From NCBI GenBank assembly GCA_900541665.1, contig UQKV01000007.1:1-64000 (forward strand): a stretch of 64,000 nucleotides of DNA. The letters are read 5' to 3'. Shown here in pieces: positions 36,901 to 44,963 of the stretch (position 1 is its first letter; each line of letters opens with the position of its first letter). A program made the translations under genes and the position numbers. A model generated the notes under the pieces. That model did not search any database. It was not told the origin of the DNA and worked only from the letters and a program-made list of their open reading frames with translations. This DNA is from an uncultured Collinsella sp. (lineage in GTDB: Bacteria; Actinomycetota; Coriobacteriia; Coriobacteriales; Coriobacteriaceae).

Positions 36901-37479
36901 GTGGTCACGACGACGTTTGCTTCGCCTTTGGGCGAGATTTTGCTTGCCGCTGATGGCCGCGGTTTGACAGGGCTTTGGTTTGAGGGACAGGAGCACTTTG
37001 GCTCCACGCTGCTCAAAGAGGATGCGGAGTATGTCGTAGGTGCCGATGCGGTTTCTGGTACCGGTGGGATGTCTTCGGTGAGTCCGGCAAATGGCGCGGC
37101 TTCTTCGGTGCTTGAGCGTTCTTGGGCTTGGCTGAATGCTTATTTTGCGGGGCAGGAGCCTCGGTTTACGCCGCCGTTGCATATGATTGGTACGGCGTTT
37201 CAGCGTGAAGTTTGGTACGAGCTGCTTTCCATTCCGCGCGGCGAGGTTGCTACGTATGGTGAGATCGCCCAGCGTGTTGCGGCTCGACATCGTGTACCGG
37301 GAAATGAAACGCCCGTTGTGTCTCCCCGTGCCGTGGGGGCCGCGGTCGCGCGTAATCCCATTTCGATTATCGTGCCGTGCCATCGCGTAGTTGCCGCCGA
37401 TGGTTCGCTCAACGGATATGCTGGCGGCCTCGACCGCAAGGAGTGGCTGCTGCGGCTTGAGGGCGCGTACGAGGAATAG
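36901..37479 (+). CDS. Methylated-DNA--protein-cysteine S-methyltransferase
   Basis: A 192-residue suicide DNA repair protein that takes methyl groups from O6-methylguanine. The active-site Cys160 lies in IIVPCHRVVAADGSLNGYAGG, and the DNA-binding helix (GEVATYGEIAQRV) is present. A low-complexity stretch at about residues 45-70 (rich in G, S, A and V) separates the N-terminal domain from the catalytic domain. A further insertion (RHRVPGNETPVVSPRAV) lies before the active site. Start GTG 36901 follows AAAGGAG. It corresponds to Ogt-type proteins without an Ada domain. Confidence 0.92.
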   Translation: MVTTTFASPLGEILLAADGRGLTGLWFEGQEHFGSTLLKEDAEYVVGADAVSGTGGMSSVSPANGAASSVLERSWAWLNAYFAGQEPRFTPPLHMIGTAFQREVWYELLSIPRGEVATYGEIAQRVAARHRVPGNETPVVSPRAVGAAVARNPISIIVPCHRVVAADGSLNGYAGGLDRKEWLLRLEGAYEE

Positions 37480-37707
37480 CGCCCGAGCTCTTTGCATGAT
37501 AAAGGTGTCGCGAAAGGGTGAGTTGCTGTTCTATTGCCTCCGGCGTGCGGACAAGCGTTTGGCATCTGCGCCTTAAGTTTGGCTAAGCCATATCCTGCGT
37601 ATTTGAAAACGCGCAGGTTGAGCAGCTAAGGCTGCGCTAAGGCGGTTGACGGTGCGCTATCATCGGCAGTATCGAAACCTGTATAGCCGTGCGCCAAAGG
37701 AACAACT

Positions 37708-38397
37708 ATGAAGCTGATGCTTGCCGAGGACGAACCTGGCCTCTCCCGCGCCCTCACCGCGATTCTTCAACATAGCGACTACGAGGTCGACACCGCCCTC
37801 GACGGTCTGACGGCGCTCGAGTATCTGCTCGCCAACGACTATGACGCCGCGATCCTAGACATCATGATGCCCGGCATGGACGGTATCGAGGTTCTCAAGC
37901 GTACGCGCGCCGCCGGTAAGCGACTGCCCATCATCATGCTTACGGCCAAAAGCGAGGTGTCCGATAAAGTCGAGGGCCTGGACGCCGGCGCCAACGACTA
38001 TCTGACCAAGCCATTTGCCGCCAAGGAGCTGCTCGCACGCATTCGCGCCATGACGCGCGCTGCCACGGCGATTGACGCTACGACGCTCAGCGTGGGCAAC
38101 GTGCGCCTTGACACGGCGGCGTGCACGCTCGTTGGCCCCGAGGGCGAGGAGCACCTGGCCAATCGTGAGTTTCAGCTTATGGAGCTCTTTATGCGCAACG
38201 CCGGCACGCGCATGCCCACCGAACGTCTGATGCTCGAAGTTTGGGGTGAGGACGCACCCGAGGGCGCCAACGTGGTGTGGGTCTATATCTCGTACCTGCG
38301 CAAAAAGCTGACGGCGCTTGGTGCCAACGTGGCCATCCGAGCGTCGCGTAATCAGGGATATTCGCTTGAGGTTGTCGAGGAAAGCGAGCAGGCGTGA
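37708..38397 (+). CDS. OmpR-family response regulator
   Basis: A 229-residue regulator with a receiver domain (acidic residues near Glu7-Asp8, phospho-acceptor Asp51 in AILDIMMPGMDG, Lys in LTKPF) and a C-terminal winged helix (about 130-225: REFQLMELFMRN, VWVYISYLRKKL, RNQGYSLE). It overlaps the sensor kinase gene by a GTGA, so they form one operon. Its target genes are unknown; the nearby FtsX-type ABC transporter (2.5 kb downstream) is one candidate. Confidence 0.92.
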   Translation: MKLMLAEDEPGLSRALTAILQHSDYEVDTALDGLTALEYLLANDYDAAILDIMMPGMDGIEVLKRTRAAGKRLPIIMLTAKSEVSDKVEGLDAGANDYLTKPFAAKELLARIRAMTRAATAIDATTLSVGNVRLDTAACTLVGPEGEEHLANREFQLMELFMRNAGTRMPTERLMLEVWGEDAPEGANVVWVYISYLRKKLTALGANVAIRASRNQGYSLEVVEESEQA

Positions 38398-39755
38398 GCG
38401 TACGCACGTGGTGCAAGCGCATGATGGAGCGGTTTCACGCCGCCTCGAGTAGTACGGGGCGGGCAAATTCTGTTGACGCATTGGGCCGCCGCCTGCGTCG
38501 AAAGTTTATCCTCGTTGCCATGGGCGCCGTAACTGTGGTGCTCACGCTCATTATTGCCGGCATCAACGTCGTCAACTACTCGCATGTCTGTAAAATGGCC
38601 GATGCTCGCCTGGACTATATTCTGGCGGGCAAGGACGGTATCGATTGGAGGGACGAGCCTAAAGACGATCCCGCTAATGGCAAGGATGCCGGCGATGGCC
38701 AAGCGGGCGTTCGCATCGGGCACTTCGAAGGCATGACGGCGGAGTCTCCCTTCGACACGCGCTACTTTACGGTGACGATTGACGCCGGACAGGTTGTCGA
38801 TGTCAATACGGCCCGCATTGCCGCGGTGGGTGCCAAGCGCGCTGCCAGTATTGCCGCAAAGTTGCATTCCAAGGGTTGGGTCTCGGGTTTTTCTGGCAAT
38901 TATCGCTATACGACTGACGTTCAAGACGATGAGACCACCTATGTGTTCGTGGACTGCTCGCGCGAGCTTGCAAGCTTTCATTCGTTTTTGAGCGCGAGCG
39001 TGGCAATCAGCTGCATTGGCTGGCTGGCGGTGTTGGCAATTGTAGCAGGTGCCTCGGGCGCGGTGATTCGACCGATGGTCGAGAGCTACAGCAAGCAAAA
39101 GCGCTTCATTACCGACGCGAGTCACGAGATCAAGACCCCGCTAGCTGTGATCGACGCCGCTAACGAGGTGCAGGAAATCGAGAGCGGCGAGAGCGAGTGG
39201 ACGCAGAGCATTCACGAACAGGTTGCACGGTTGACGGCGCTCACGGAGCGTCTGGTGTTTTTGGCTCGCATGGACGAGGGCTCGGCGGGCTTTACCATGA
39301 CATCGATCGATCTTTCGGAGGCGGTGGACAAGGCGGCGGCGCCGTTTGAATCGGTGGCGGTTTCGCGCGGCAAGCGTCTGTCGACGTCGATCGCGAGCGG
39401 TGTGCGGGCTCATGCCGATGCCGCGGCAGTGGCGCAGGTTGTTGAGCTGCTGCTGGATAACGCCACGCGCTATGCGAGCGAGGGCAGCGTGATTGAGCTA
39501 AGCCTGCGTGCAGCCTCGCGCGGTCAGGGTAAGGGGGCCGCCGAACTTGTCGTATCGAACGCCGTGGATGAGCTGCCCGAAGGCGACCTGGACCGATTGT
39601 TCGACCGCTTCTATCGTGCGGACGTGTCTCGCAGCTCCAAGACGGGCGGCTCGGGCGTGGGCCTATCCGTGGTGCGTGCCATCGCCGAAGCCCATGGCGG
39701 GAGTGCTTCTGTCTGCGGCCACGGCAACCAGATCACCTTCACCGTCCGCTTCTAA
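38394..39755 (+). CDS. Sensor histidine kinase
   Basis: A 453-residue kinase with two TM segments (about residues 38-60 and 205-226) that bracket an extracytoplasmic sensor of about 145 residues. Phospho-acceptor His244 lies in DASHEIKTPL; N-box LLDNATRYA and G-box TGGSGVGLSVV follow. No HAMP domain is clear between TM2 and the H-box. Start is GTG 38394, overlapping the regulator stop. The TAA stop codon is part of a REP-like repeat that follows directly. Confidence 0.92.
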   Translation: MSVRTWCKRMMERFHAASSSTGRANSVDALGRRLRRKFILVAMGAVTVVLTLIIAGINVVNYSHVCKMADARLDYILAGKDGIDWRDEPKDDPANGKDAGDGQAGVRIGHFEGMTAESPFDTRYFTVTIDAGQVVDVNTARIAAVGAKRAASIAAKLHSKGWVSGFSGNYRYTTDVQDDETTYVFVDCSRELASFHSFLSASVAISCIGWLAVLAIVAGASGAVIRPMVESYSKQKRFITDASHEIKTPLAVIDAANEVQEIESGESEWTQSIHEQVARLTALTERLVFLARMDEGSAGFTMTSIDLSEAVDKAAAPFESVAVSRGKRLSTSIASGVRAHADAAAVAQVVELLLDNATRYASEGSVIELSLRAASRGQGKGAAELVVSNAVDELPEGDLDRLFDRFYRADVSRSSKTGGSGVGLSVVRAIAEAHGGSASVCGHGNQITFTVRF

Positions 39756-39796
39756 AACCTGCCAAAAAGGGACAAGTTTATTTTGGCAGGCTCTAT
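39754..39796 (+). repeat. REP-like hairpin with GGGACAA loop, copy 2
   Basis: AAAACCTGCCAAAA pairs with TTTTGGCAGG around the loop AGGGACAAGTTTA, followed by CTCTATCTGGGG. Its first bases overlap the stop codon of the histidine kinase gene. Confidence 0.75.
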
Positions 39797-39833
39797 CTGG
39801 GGAAACGCCGGCGGAAGAGAGCGTGGGCAGAGG

Positions 39834-39934
39834 GTGCGTCCCAGCGTGACGCTGCGGAGTGGGACGCACTTTCCTCTTGGGGCGCCTAGCGAAAACTGCA
39901 TCCCAGTTTGAGGCTTCAGAACGGGACGCAGTTT
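39834..39934. repeat. Two related tandem hairpins
   Basis: Hairpin 1: GTGCGTCCCA 39834-39843 with TGGGACGCAC 39860-39869. Hairpin 2: AAACTGCATCCC 39893-39904 with GGGACGCAGTTT 39923-39934. Their loops also align (AG..TGA.GCT.C.GA), so they are duplicates. They lie between the convergent kinase and GyrI-like genes. Confidence 0.6.
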
Positions 39935-40043
39935 CCCCTAGGGGATATAAGGTGCGGCGGGCCGCGTCAAGATAATTGCTTGACAGCCTAGGAGGCGGCT
40001 GATTGCCTGGACTAAAACCTGATGCGTGGGACGGCGCCCCACG

Positions 40044-40682
40044 CTATTCAGCGCGCTTGATAGGATGACGGACCACAGTCTTAAGTTTCTCCGGTGCACA
40101 TTTGCGTGGATCGGAGAGATAGATTTCGTGATGGAAACGGGTGTCTGAGAAGTCGGGGACATAGCCCTGCTCGGCCGTGTATTCATGCATAGCGTCTACG
40201 GTCGCCGGTTCGTTGTCGTAGGGCCCGGTGTGCATGCATTGGACGCAGAGGCCCTCGTCAACTTTAAGCAGTTCGACGGCGGAAAAGTCCAGTTTCTTTT
40301 TGGTCGTGGCTTCCGCGACTGCCCAGTCAAAGTTATCTCGGGTGACGAAATCGGGCAGGCGAATGCACGAGATAAAGTTGAAATCGTCCTTGCGTACATA
40401 ATCGATGTCGCCGCTCGGGGAGTCTTGCCACCAGAAACCCTCGAGCGGCGGTACCACAAAGTCGAAATAGCCCTCGATACTCCTTGAGCCTTTCTTCGAC
40501 ATCTTGACGGTATAGGCGATGCCGTAAAGCAGCGGCAGGGCGTTTTGATACTCGCCACCTTCGGTATTTGGGTCGCCCTTTCCGCGAACGGCAACGTAGC
40601 TCATAGGCGGGACAGTTACGATACTCGGCTTGCTTGCAGGTTTGTAGAGCTCCTTGCATTCCTTCTTAAAGTCGAACGCCAT
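40044..40682 (-). CDS. GyrI-like small-molecule-binding domain protein
   Basis: A 212-residue protein that looks like a GyrI-like (SOUL/BmrR-fold) family member. Supporting features are the N-terminal KPSIVTVPPMSYVAVRGKGDP, WWQDSPSGDID, and the C-terminal CMHTGPYDNEPATVDAMHEY and HHEIYLSDPRK. Such domains bind hydrophobic cations or inhibit gyrase in E. coli SbmC/GyrI. A perfect CGAAC-N4-GTTCG box lies 57 bp upstream, implying LexA control, which fits E. coli SbmC being SOS-induced. ATG 40682 is chosen; gene stands alone. Confidence 0.8.
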   Translation of the reverse strand: MAFDFKKECKELYKPASKPSIVTVPPMSYVAVRGKGDPNTEGGEYQNALPLLYGIAYTVKMSKKGSRSIEGYFDFVVPPLEGFWWQDSPSGDIDYVRKDDFNFISCIRLPDFVTRDNFDWAVAEATTKKKLDFSAVELLKVDEGLCVQCMHTGPYDNEPATVDAMHEYTAEQGYVPDFSDTRFHHEIYLSDPRKCAPEKLKTVVRHPIKRAE

Positions 40683-40738
40683 GTTGGCCGCCTTTCTGCG
40701 TATTGGCCTGCTTAGATAGTGGAATCATATCATAGAAA

Positions 40739-40752
40739 CGAACAGCTGTTCG
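40739..40752 (-). promoter_or_regulatory. LexA-type SOS box
   Basis: CGAACAGCTGTTCG matches the Gram-positive/actinobacterial LexA consensus CGAAC-N4-GTTCG exactly. Read on the minus strand it overlaps a possible promoter whose -10 would be TATGAT, just upstream of the GyrI-like gene. Confidence 0.7.
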
Positions 40753-40864
40753 AATGATTTTGCTGACAGATTGAGATGCGTGCGTTGTGTTTGGCGGTTG
40801 GCCTGACCCAATCGATGATTTCTCTGCCTCCCCGGCGCCTCATCTATAGCTGCCGTTTCCCCAT

Positions 40865-40901
40865 ATAAAACCTGCCAAAATAAACCTGTCCCTTTTTGGT
40901 C
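40865..40901 (-). repeat. REP-like hairpin, inverted copy 3
   Basis: Read on the minus strand: ACCAAAAAGGGACAGG followed by TTTATTTTGGCAGGTTTTAT. It is the same repeat as at 9316, with a diverged left arm. It lies in the 270-bp gap before the ABC operon. Confidence 0.7.
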
Positions 40902-40953
40902 GGTGCGAAATGGGTAATACTAAAGAGTTATCCGACCAGATGGGAACCGATCG

Positions 40954-41655
40954 ATGGCCTATATCGAATTCAAAGACGTCATCAAAGCATACGGCGAGGG
41001 CGACGCCCGCATTCATGCGCTCGACGGCGCGAGCTTTACGGTCGAGCGCGGTGAGCTCGCCATTATCCTGGGCGCCTCGGGTGCTGGCAAGACCACGGCG
41101 CTCAACATCCTGGGCGGCATGGATACGGCGACTTCCGGCACCGTGACGGTGGACGGGCGCGACGTGAGCTCCGCCAACGAGGCGCAGCTTGTTGAATACC
41201 GCCGCGCCGATGTCGGCTTCGTCTTCCAGTTCTACAATCTGGTTCCCAACCTGACGGCACTCGAAAACGTTGAGCTCGCAGCTCAGATCTGCCCCGATTC
41301 GCTCGATGCCGAGCAAACGCTTCGTCAGGTTGGCCTGGGCGACCGCCTCGCTAACTTTCCGGCGCAGCTTTCGGGCGGCGAGCAACAGCGCGTGTCCATC
41401 GCCCGCGCGCTGGCCAAGAACCCCAAGCTACTTTTGTGCGACGAGCCCACGGGTGCACTCGACTACAAAACTGGCAAGCAGATCTTGCAACTGCTGCAGG
41501 ACACCTGCCGCAAGCAGGGCATTACGGTCATCATCATCACGCACAACTCCGCGCTCGCGCCCATGGCCGATCGCCTGATTCGCTTTAAGAGTGGTCGCGT
41601 GGAGAGCGAGACGGTCCAGCAAAATCCCGTGCCTATCGAGACGATCGAGTGGTAG
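40954..41655 (+). CDS. ABC transporter ATPase, LolD/MacB type
   Basis: A 233-residue ATPase with Walker A GASGAGKTTAL, a Q-loop (FQFYN), signature LSGGEQQRVS, Walker B LLCDEPTGALD and H-loop (ITHNSA). It pairs with the FtsX-type permease that follows at once. This branch includes transporters that act on lipids, peptides or cell-envelope regulation. The start is ATG 40954, with only a weak GGGA upstream. Confidence 0.9.
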   Translation: MAYIEFKDVIKAYGEGDARIHALDGASFTVERGELAIILGASGAGKTTALNILGGMDTATSGTVTVDGRDVSSANEAQLVEYRRADVGFVFQFYNLVPNLTALENVELAAQICPDSLDAEQTLRQVGLGDRLANFPAQLSGGEQQRVSIARALAKNPKLLLCDEPTGALDYKTGKQILQLLQDTCRKQGITVIIITHNSALAPMADRLIRFKSGRVESETVQQNPVPIETIEW

Positions 41656-41660
41656 CGCCC

Positions 41661-44426
41661 ATGGACCAGGACCGCCAAAACAGCCTACGCCGCGACGCGC
41701 AGGACGCGGAGCGCGAGCAGGATTTTACGACCTACCGCACTGCCCAAAGCTCAAACGATATGGTGCCGACGGTTTTTCGCCGTGGCATCTACCGCACAAT
41801 CCGAGGCAGTCTTAAGCGCTTCTTGTCAATCGTGGTCATCACCGCGCTTGGCGTGAGCGTGATGTGCGGCCTTAAGGCGGGTTGCGAGGACCTGTGCGAT
41901 TCGGTTGACGCGTACTTCGACCAGCAAAATGTCTATGACATCAACGTGCAGTCGACCTATGGCCTGACTGACGATGATCTCGACGCCATCCAAGAGGTCG
42001 ACGGCGTCGAGACGGCCGAGGGTATCTACACCGAGACCGCCTACACCGCCGTGGGCACAACGCGCGAGCGCGTGGTCGTGCAGAGTCTCTCCAAGGAGAA
42101 CATCGATCAGCCGGTGCTCGTGAACGGCGATTTGCCCGAGAGCGCCGATGAGGTCGCGGTGACTTCGAAGTTCCTGAAGGCTTCGGGCAAAAAGCTCGGC
42201 GATACGGTGAGTTTTGCCGCCAATGACGCGAGCTCGTCGAACCAAAGTGCCAAGGATCAGTTTGCCGCGGGCGATTACACCATTACGGCTGAGGTCCTCG
42301 ACCCCACTGATGTAAGTTCTGACTCGACAGTCAACGCCTTTCGCGCTGCTTCGGCGGCGGACTATAGGTTCTATGTGAGCGAGGACGCCGCGACATCTTC
42401 TTCCTACTCCGCGGTCCACGTGATCGTCGAGGGAGCCAAGAGCCTCAACTCCTATTCGGATGCCTACGCGGCAAAGATCAATGAGGTTAAGGGCAATATC
42501 GAGAAGATCCGCGAGGAGCGTGAGAAGGCGCGCGCTCAGGAACTGACGGTCGACACGCCGGCAAGCTTGGATGCTGCCGAGCGCCAGGCGAATATGCTCT
42601 TTGGGATTGAGCAGGACAACATCAATCGCATGGCCGAGGGCAGCGACGAGCGTGCGCAGGCGCAAGCCGACCTGGACCAGCGCCGTGCCGCCGCCGACCA
42701 GCAGTTTGCCGATGCCCGCGCCGAGCTCTCTGACCTTGGTGAATGCACCTGGTACATCCAGGACCGCGGCAATATCGCAAGCTACTCGAGCGTGGAGAGC
42801 GATAGCTCGTCAATTGAGGCCATCGCCACGGTGTTCCCGTTCATCTTCTTTATCGTCGCCGTGCTCATCAGCCTCACCACCGCCACGCGTATGGTCGAGG
42901 AGGAGCGCACGCTCATCGGCTTGTATAAGGCACTCGGTTATTCGCGCGGACGTATCCTGTCCAAATACGTGGACTATGCGCTGTGGGCTTGTCTGATCGG
43001 CGGCGTGCTCGGCAATATCATCGGATTTGTGGGCCTGCCGCTGTTCCTGTTTACGGTGTTCGACGACATGTACTCGCTGCCCCAGATGCTGCTTTCGTAC
43101 GACATCGTGTCGTCGATTGTGTCGGTGGCGCTGTTTGCCGTGGGCGTGGTGGGCGCCACGATTATCGCCTGCCGCCACGAGATGGCCGAGACCCCAGCCT
43201 CGCTCATGCGCCCCAAGGCTCCGCGCGCCGGCTCGCGCATCTTGCTCGAGCGCATCGGCTTTATCTGGCGCCGCATGGGCTTTTTGAACAAGGTGGCGGC
43301 GCGTAACCTGTTCCGCTACAAAAAGCGCGCCTTTATGACCATCTTCGGTATCGCCGGCTGCACAGCGCTCGTGATCTGCGGCATGGGCATCCGTGACACG
43401 TCGGTGGCGCTTTCGCCCAAACAGTACGGGCATATCACGCGCTACGACCTGCTGGCGGTCGCCAATCCCGACGATTTTTCGCAGACGTGCGCGGCATTGG
43501 ATGAGCGCAGCGCGGCCAATGATTCCAACGTGACCGTGACTTCGACGCTGCCGATTATGACCGACAACGTCACCTTTACGTTTGGCGGCAAGAGCGAGAC
43601 TGTGCAGCTCATCGTGATTCCCGACGACCGCACGGGTGACTTGGGCGATTACGTGCGCCTGGAGGATGAGTCCAAAGAACCGCTGTCTTTGCGTGACGGA
43701 GACGTGTATCTGAGCAAAAGTTCACAGCTGGTGTTGGGGATTCAGCCGGGCGATACGGCGCACGTCCAGGATTCGTCGCTCAATGTTGCCAAGGTCAAAG
43801 TCAGTGACATTTCGCTCAACTATCTGGGCAACACGCTTTACATGACGCAGGGCACCTATGAGCGCGCGTTCGGTCGAAGCGTGCGCCTTAACGGCGTCTT
43901 TGTGCTGCTTAAGGGCTCATCTTCTGACCAGATTGCGTTTAGCAAGAAGATTAAGAGCGACGGTTGGCTCACCATCTCGAGCACGGCCGAACATTGGCAG
44001 AACTACGAGGCGAACTTTGCGATTATCAATTCTGTCGTGGTGCTCGTGACCTTTATGGCGGCGTGCCTGTCGTTTGTGGTGGTGTTTACGCTGTCCAACA
44101 CCAACATTTCGGAGCGCGAGCGCGAGCTGGCGACCATCAAGGTGCTGGGCTTCCGCCGTGGCGAGGTGCACCATTACGTCAACAAGGAGACGCTGATCCT
44201 CACGGCGATTGGCACCGCACTGGGCGTGCCGCTGGGTGGCCTGCTTGCCGAGAGCTTTACGTACATCCTGCAGATGCCGTCGCTGTACTTTGACGTCGAA
44301 GTCGAGCCGCTGAGCTACGTGCTTGCCGTGGTGCTTTCCTTCGGCTTTACGATCATCGTCAACCTCGCCACCAACCGAACGCTCAACAAGATCGACATGG
44401 TCGGCGCCCTCAAGAGCGCCGAGTAA
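41661..44426 (+). CDS. FtsX-type ABC permease with two FtsX domains
   Basis: A protein of about 921 residues, partner of the upstream ATPase. TM1 is at about residues 50-70 (FLSIVVITALGVSVMCGLKAG), then a long extracytoplasmic region (about 75-375) that includes a charged coiled-coil-like stretch (KINEVKGNIEKIREEREKARAQE), a first FtsX block (about 380-500), a second large external domain and a second FtsX block at the C-terminus (NTNISERERELATIKVLGFRRGEV). Start ATG 41661, or GTG 41649, which would overlap the ATPase stop. The substrate is unknown; an envelope role is inferred. Confidence 0.88.
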   Translation: MDQDRQNSLRRDAQDAEREQDFTTYRTAQSSNDMVPTVFRRGIYRTIRGSLKRFLSIVVITALGVSVMCGLKAGCEDLCDSVDAYFDQQNVYDINVQSTYGLTDDDLDAIQEVDGVETAEGIYTETAYTAVGTTRERVVVQSLSKENIDQPVLVNGDLPESADEVAVTSKFLKASGKKLGDTVSFAANDASSSNQSAKDQFAAGDYTITAEVLDPTDVSSDSTVNAFRAASAADYRFYVSEDAATSSSYSAVHVIVEGAKSLNSYSDAYAAKINEVKGNIEKIREEREKARAQELTVDTPASLDAAERQANMLFGIEQDNINRMAEGSDERAQAQADLDQRRAAADQQFADARAELSDLGECTWYIQDRGNIASYSSVESDSSSIEAIATVFPFIFFIVAVLISLTTATRMVEEERTLIGLYKALGYSRGRILSKYVDYALWACLIGGVLGNIIGFVGLPLFLFTVFDDMYSLPQMLLSYDIVSSIVSVALFAVGVVGATIIACRHEMAETPASLMRPKAPRAGSRILLERIGFIWRRMGFLNKVAARNLFRYKKRAFMTIFGIAGCTALVICGMGIRDTSVALSPKQYGHITRYDLLAVANPDDFSQTCAALDERSAANDSNVTVTSTLPIMTDNVTFTFGGKSETVQLIVIPDDRTGDLGDYVRLEDESKEPLSLRDGDVYLSKSSQLVLGIQPGDTAHVQDSSLNVAKVKVSDISLNYLGNTLYMTQGTYERAFGRSVRLNGVFVLLKGSSSDQIAFSKKIKSDGWLTISSTAEHWQNYEANFAIINSVVVLVTFMAACLSFVVVFTLSNTNISERERELATIKVLGFRRGEVHHYVNKETLILTAIGTALGVPLGGLLAESFTYILQMPSLYFDVEVEPLSYVLAVVLSFGFTIIVNLATNRTLNKIDMVGALKSAE

Positions 44427-44484
44427 CCTGCCTGGGATTCAAGCTGTAGCGAGCTGTAATGTACCACAACCGCATTTTTGCATA

Positions 44485-44529
44485 AACCGCCCTGCCGATT
44501 GCATATTTCGGCGGGGCGGTTGCTTTTTG
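44485..44529 (+). terminator. Intrinsic terminator of the FtsX operon
   Basis: A 13-bp stem (44485-44497 with 44509-44521) followed by GCTTTTTG, about 60 bp after the permease stop. Confidence 0.8.
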
Positions 44530-44554
44530 CCCGCGGGTACCCCAGGGGGCGACA

Positions 44555-44753
44555 TGCAAATTCCGGAGTATTCAGCATCCCGGAGCCCGCGGGTGCGGGA
44601 GCGGGCGCACAAAAGCGCATTGAAAGCCTGACTTTGAGCTCCGGCGCCTCGAGGACCGCTCATTTTTTTGCAGAATGCGGCCCGCGGCGCCTGTCTCTCG
44701 CCCAAAATCCAGTATGCAGGCACCCTCGGCTGCTGAATACTCCCAAAAATGCA
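44555..44753. repeat. Non-coding stretch with 23-bp inverted ends
   Basis: TGCAAATTCCGGAGTATTCAGCA (written here as its parts TGCAAATTCC and GGAGTATTCAGCA, 44555-44577) returns inverted at 44731-44753 with 13 identical bases at the core. The 150 bp between contain further GC-rich inverted pieces and a run of T. I see no gene; open frames on both strands lack start signals. Confidence 0.5.
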
Positions 44754-44819
44754 CGCCGCATCCTACCCCAGGCACTTGCAGCAAGAAGACGAATAGCCTC
44801 GGCCTCCCCGGTTACCGCA

Positions 44820-44940
44820 GGAGGCCCCAAGGCTTATCTCCCAAATCTTTCCGCAGGACGGAAGGACCCCGCCGCGCGAAGCGCGCAGCGGGGTCCTGAC
44901 ATGTCCGAGGACGATTTGGGAGGTAAGCCCTGGGGCCTCC
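44820..44940 (-). repeat. Variable-arm palindromic element, family 1, copy D
   Basis: Outer arms of 27 bp (44820-44846 with 44914-44940, two mismatches). Read on the minus strand: GTCCTCG (44912-44906), GAC paired with GTC (44905-44903 with 44859-44857), ATGTC, an inner 10-bp stem (44863-44872 with 44888-44897), CTGCGGAAAG (44856-44847). It starts 23 bp after the pfkA stop in sense orientation. Confidence 0.78.
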
Positions 44941-44963
44941 GATGGGAGCAGTTCCAGCCGGGG

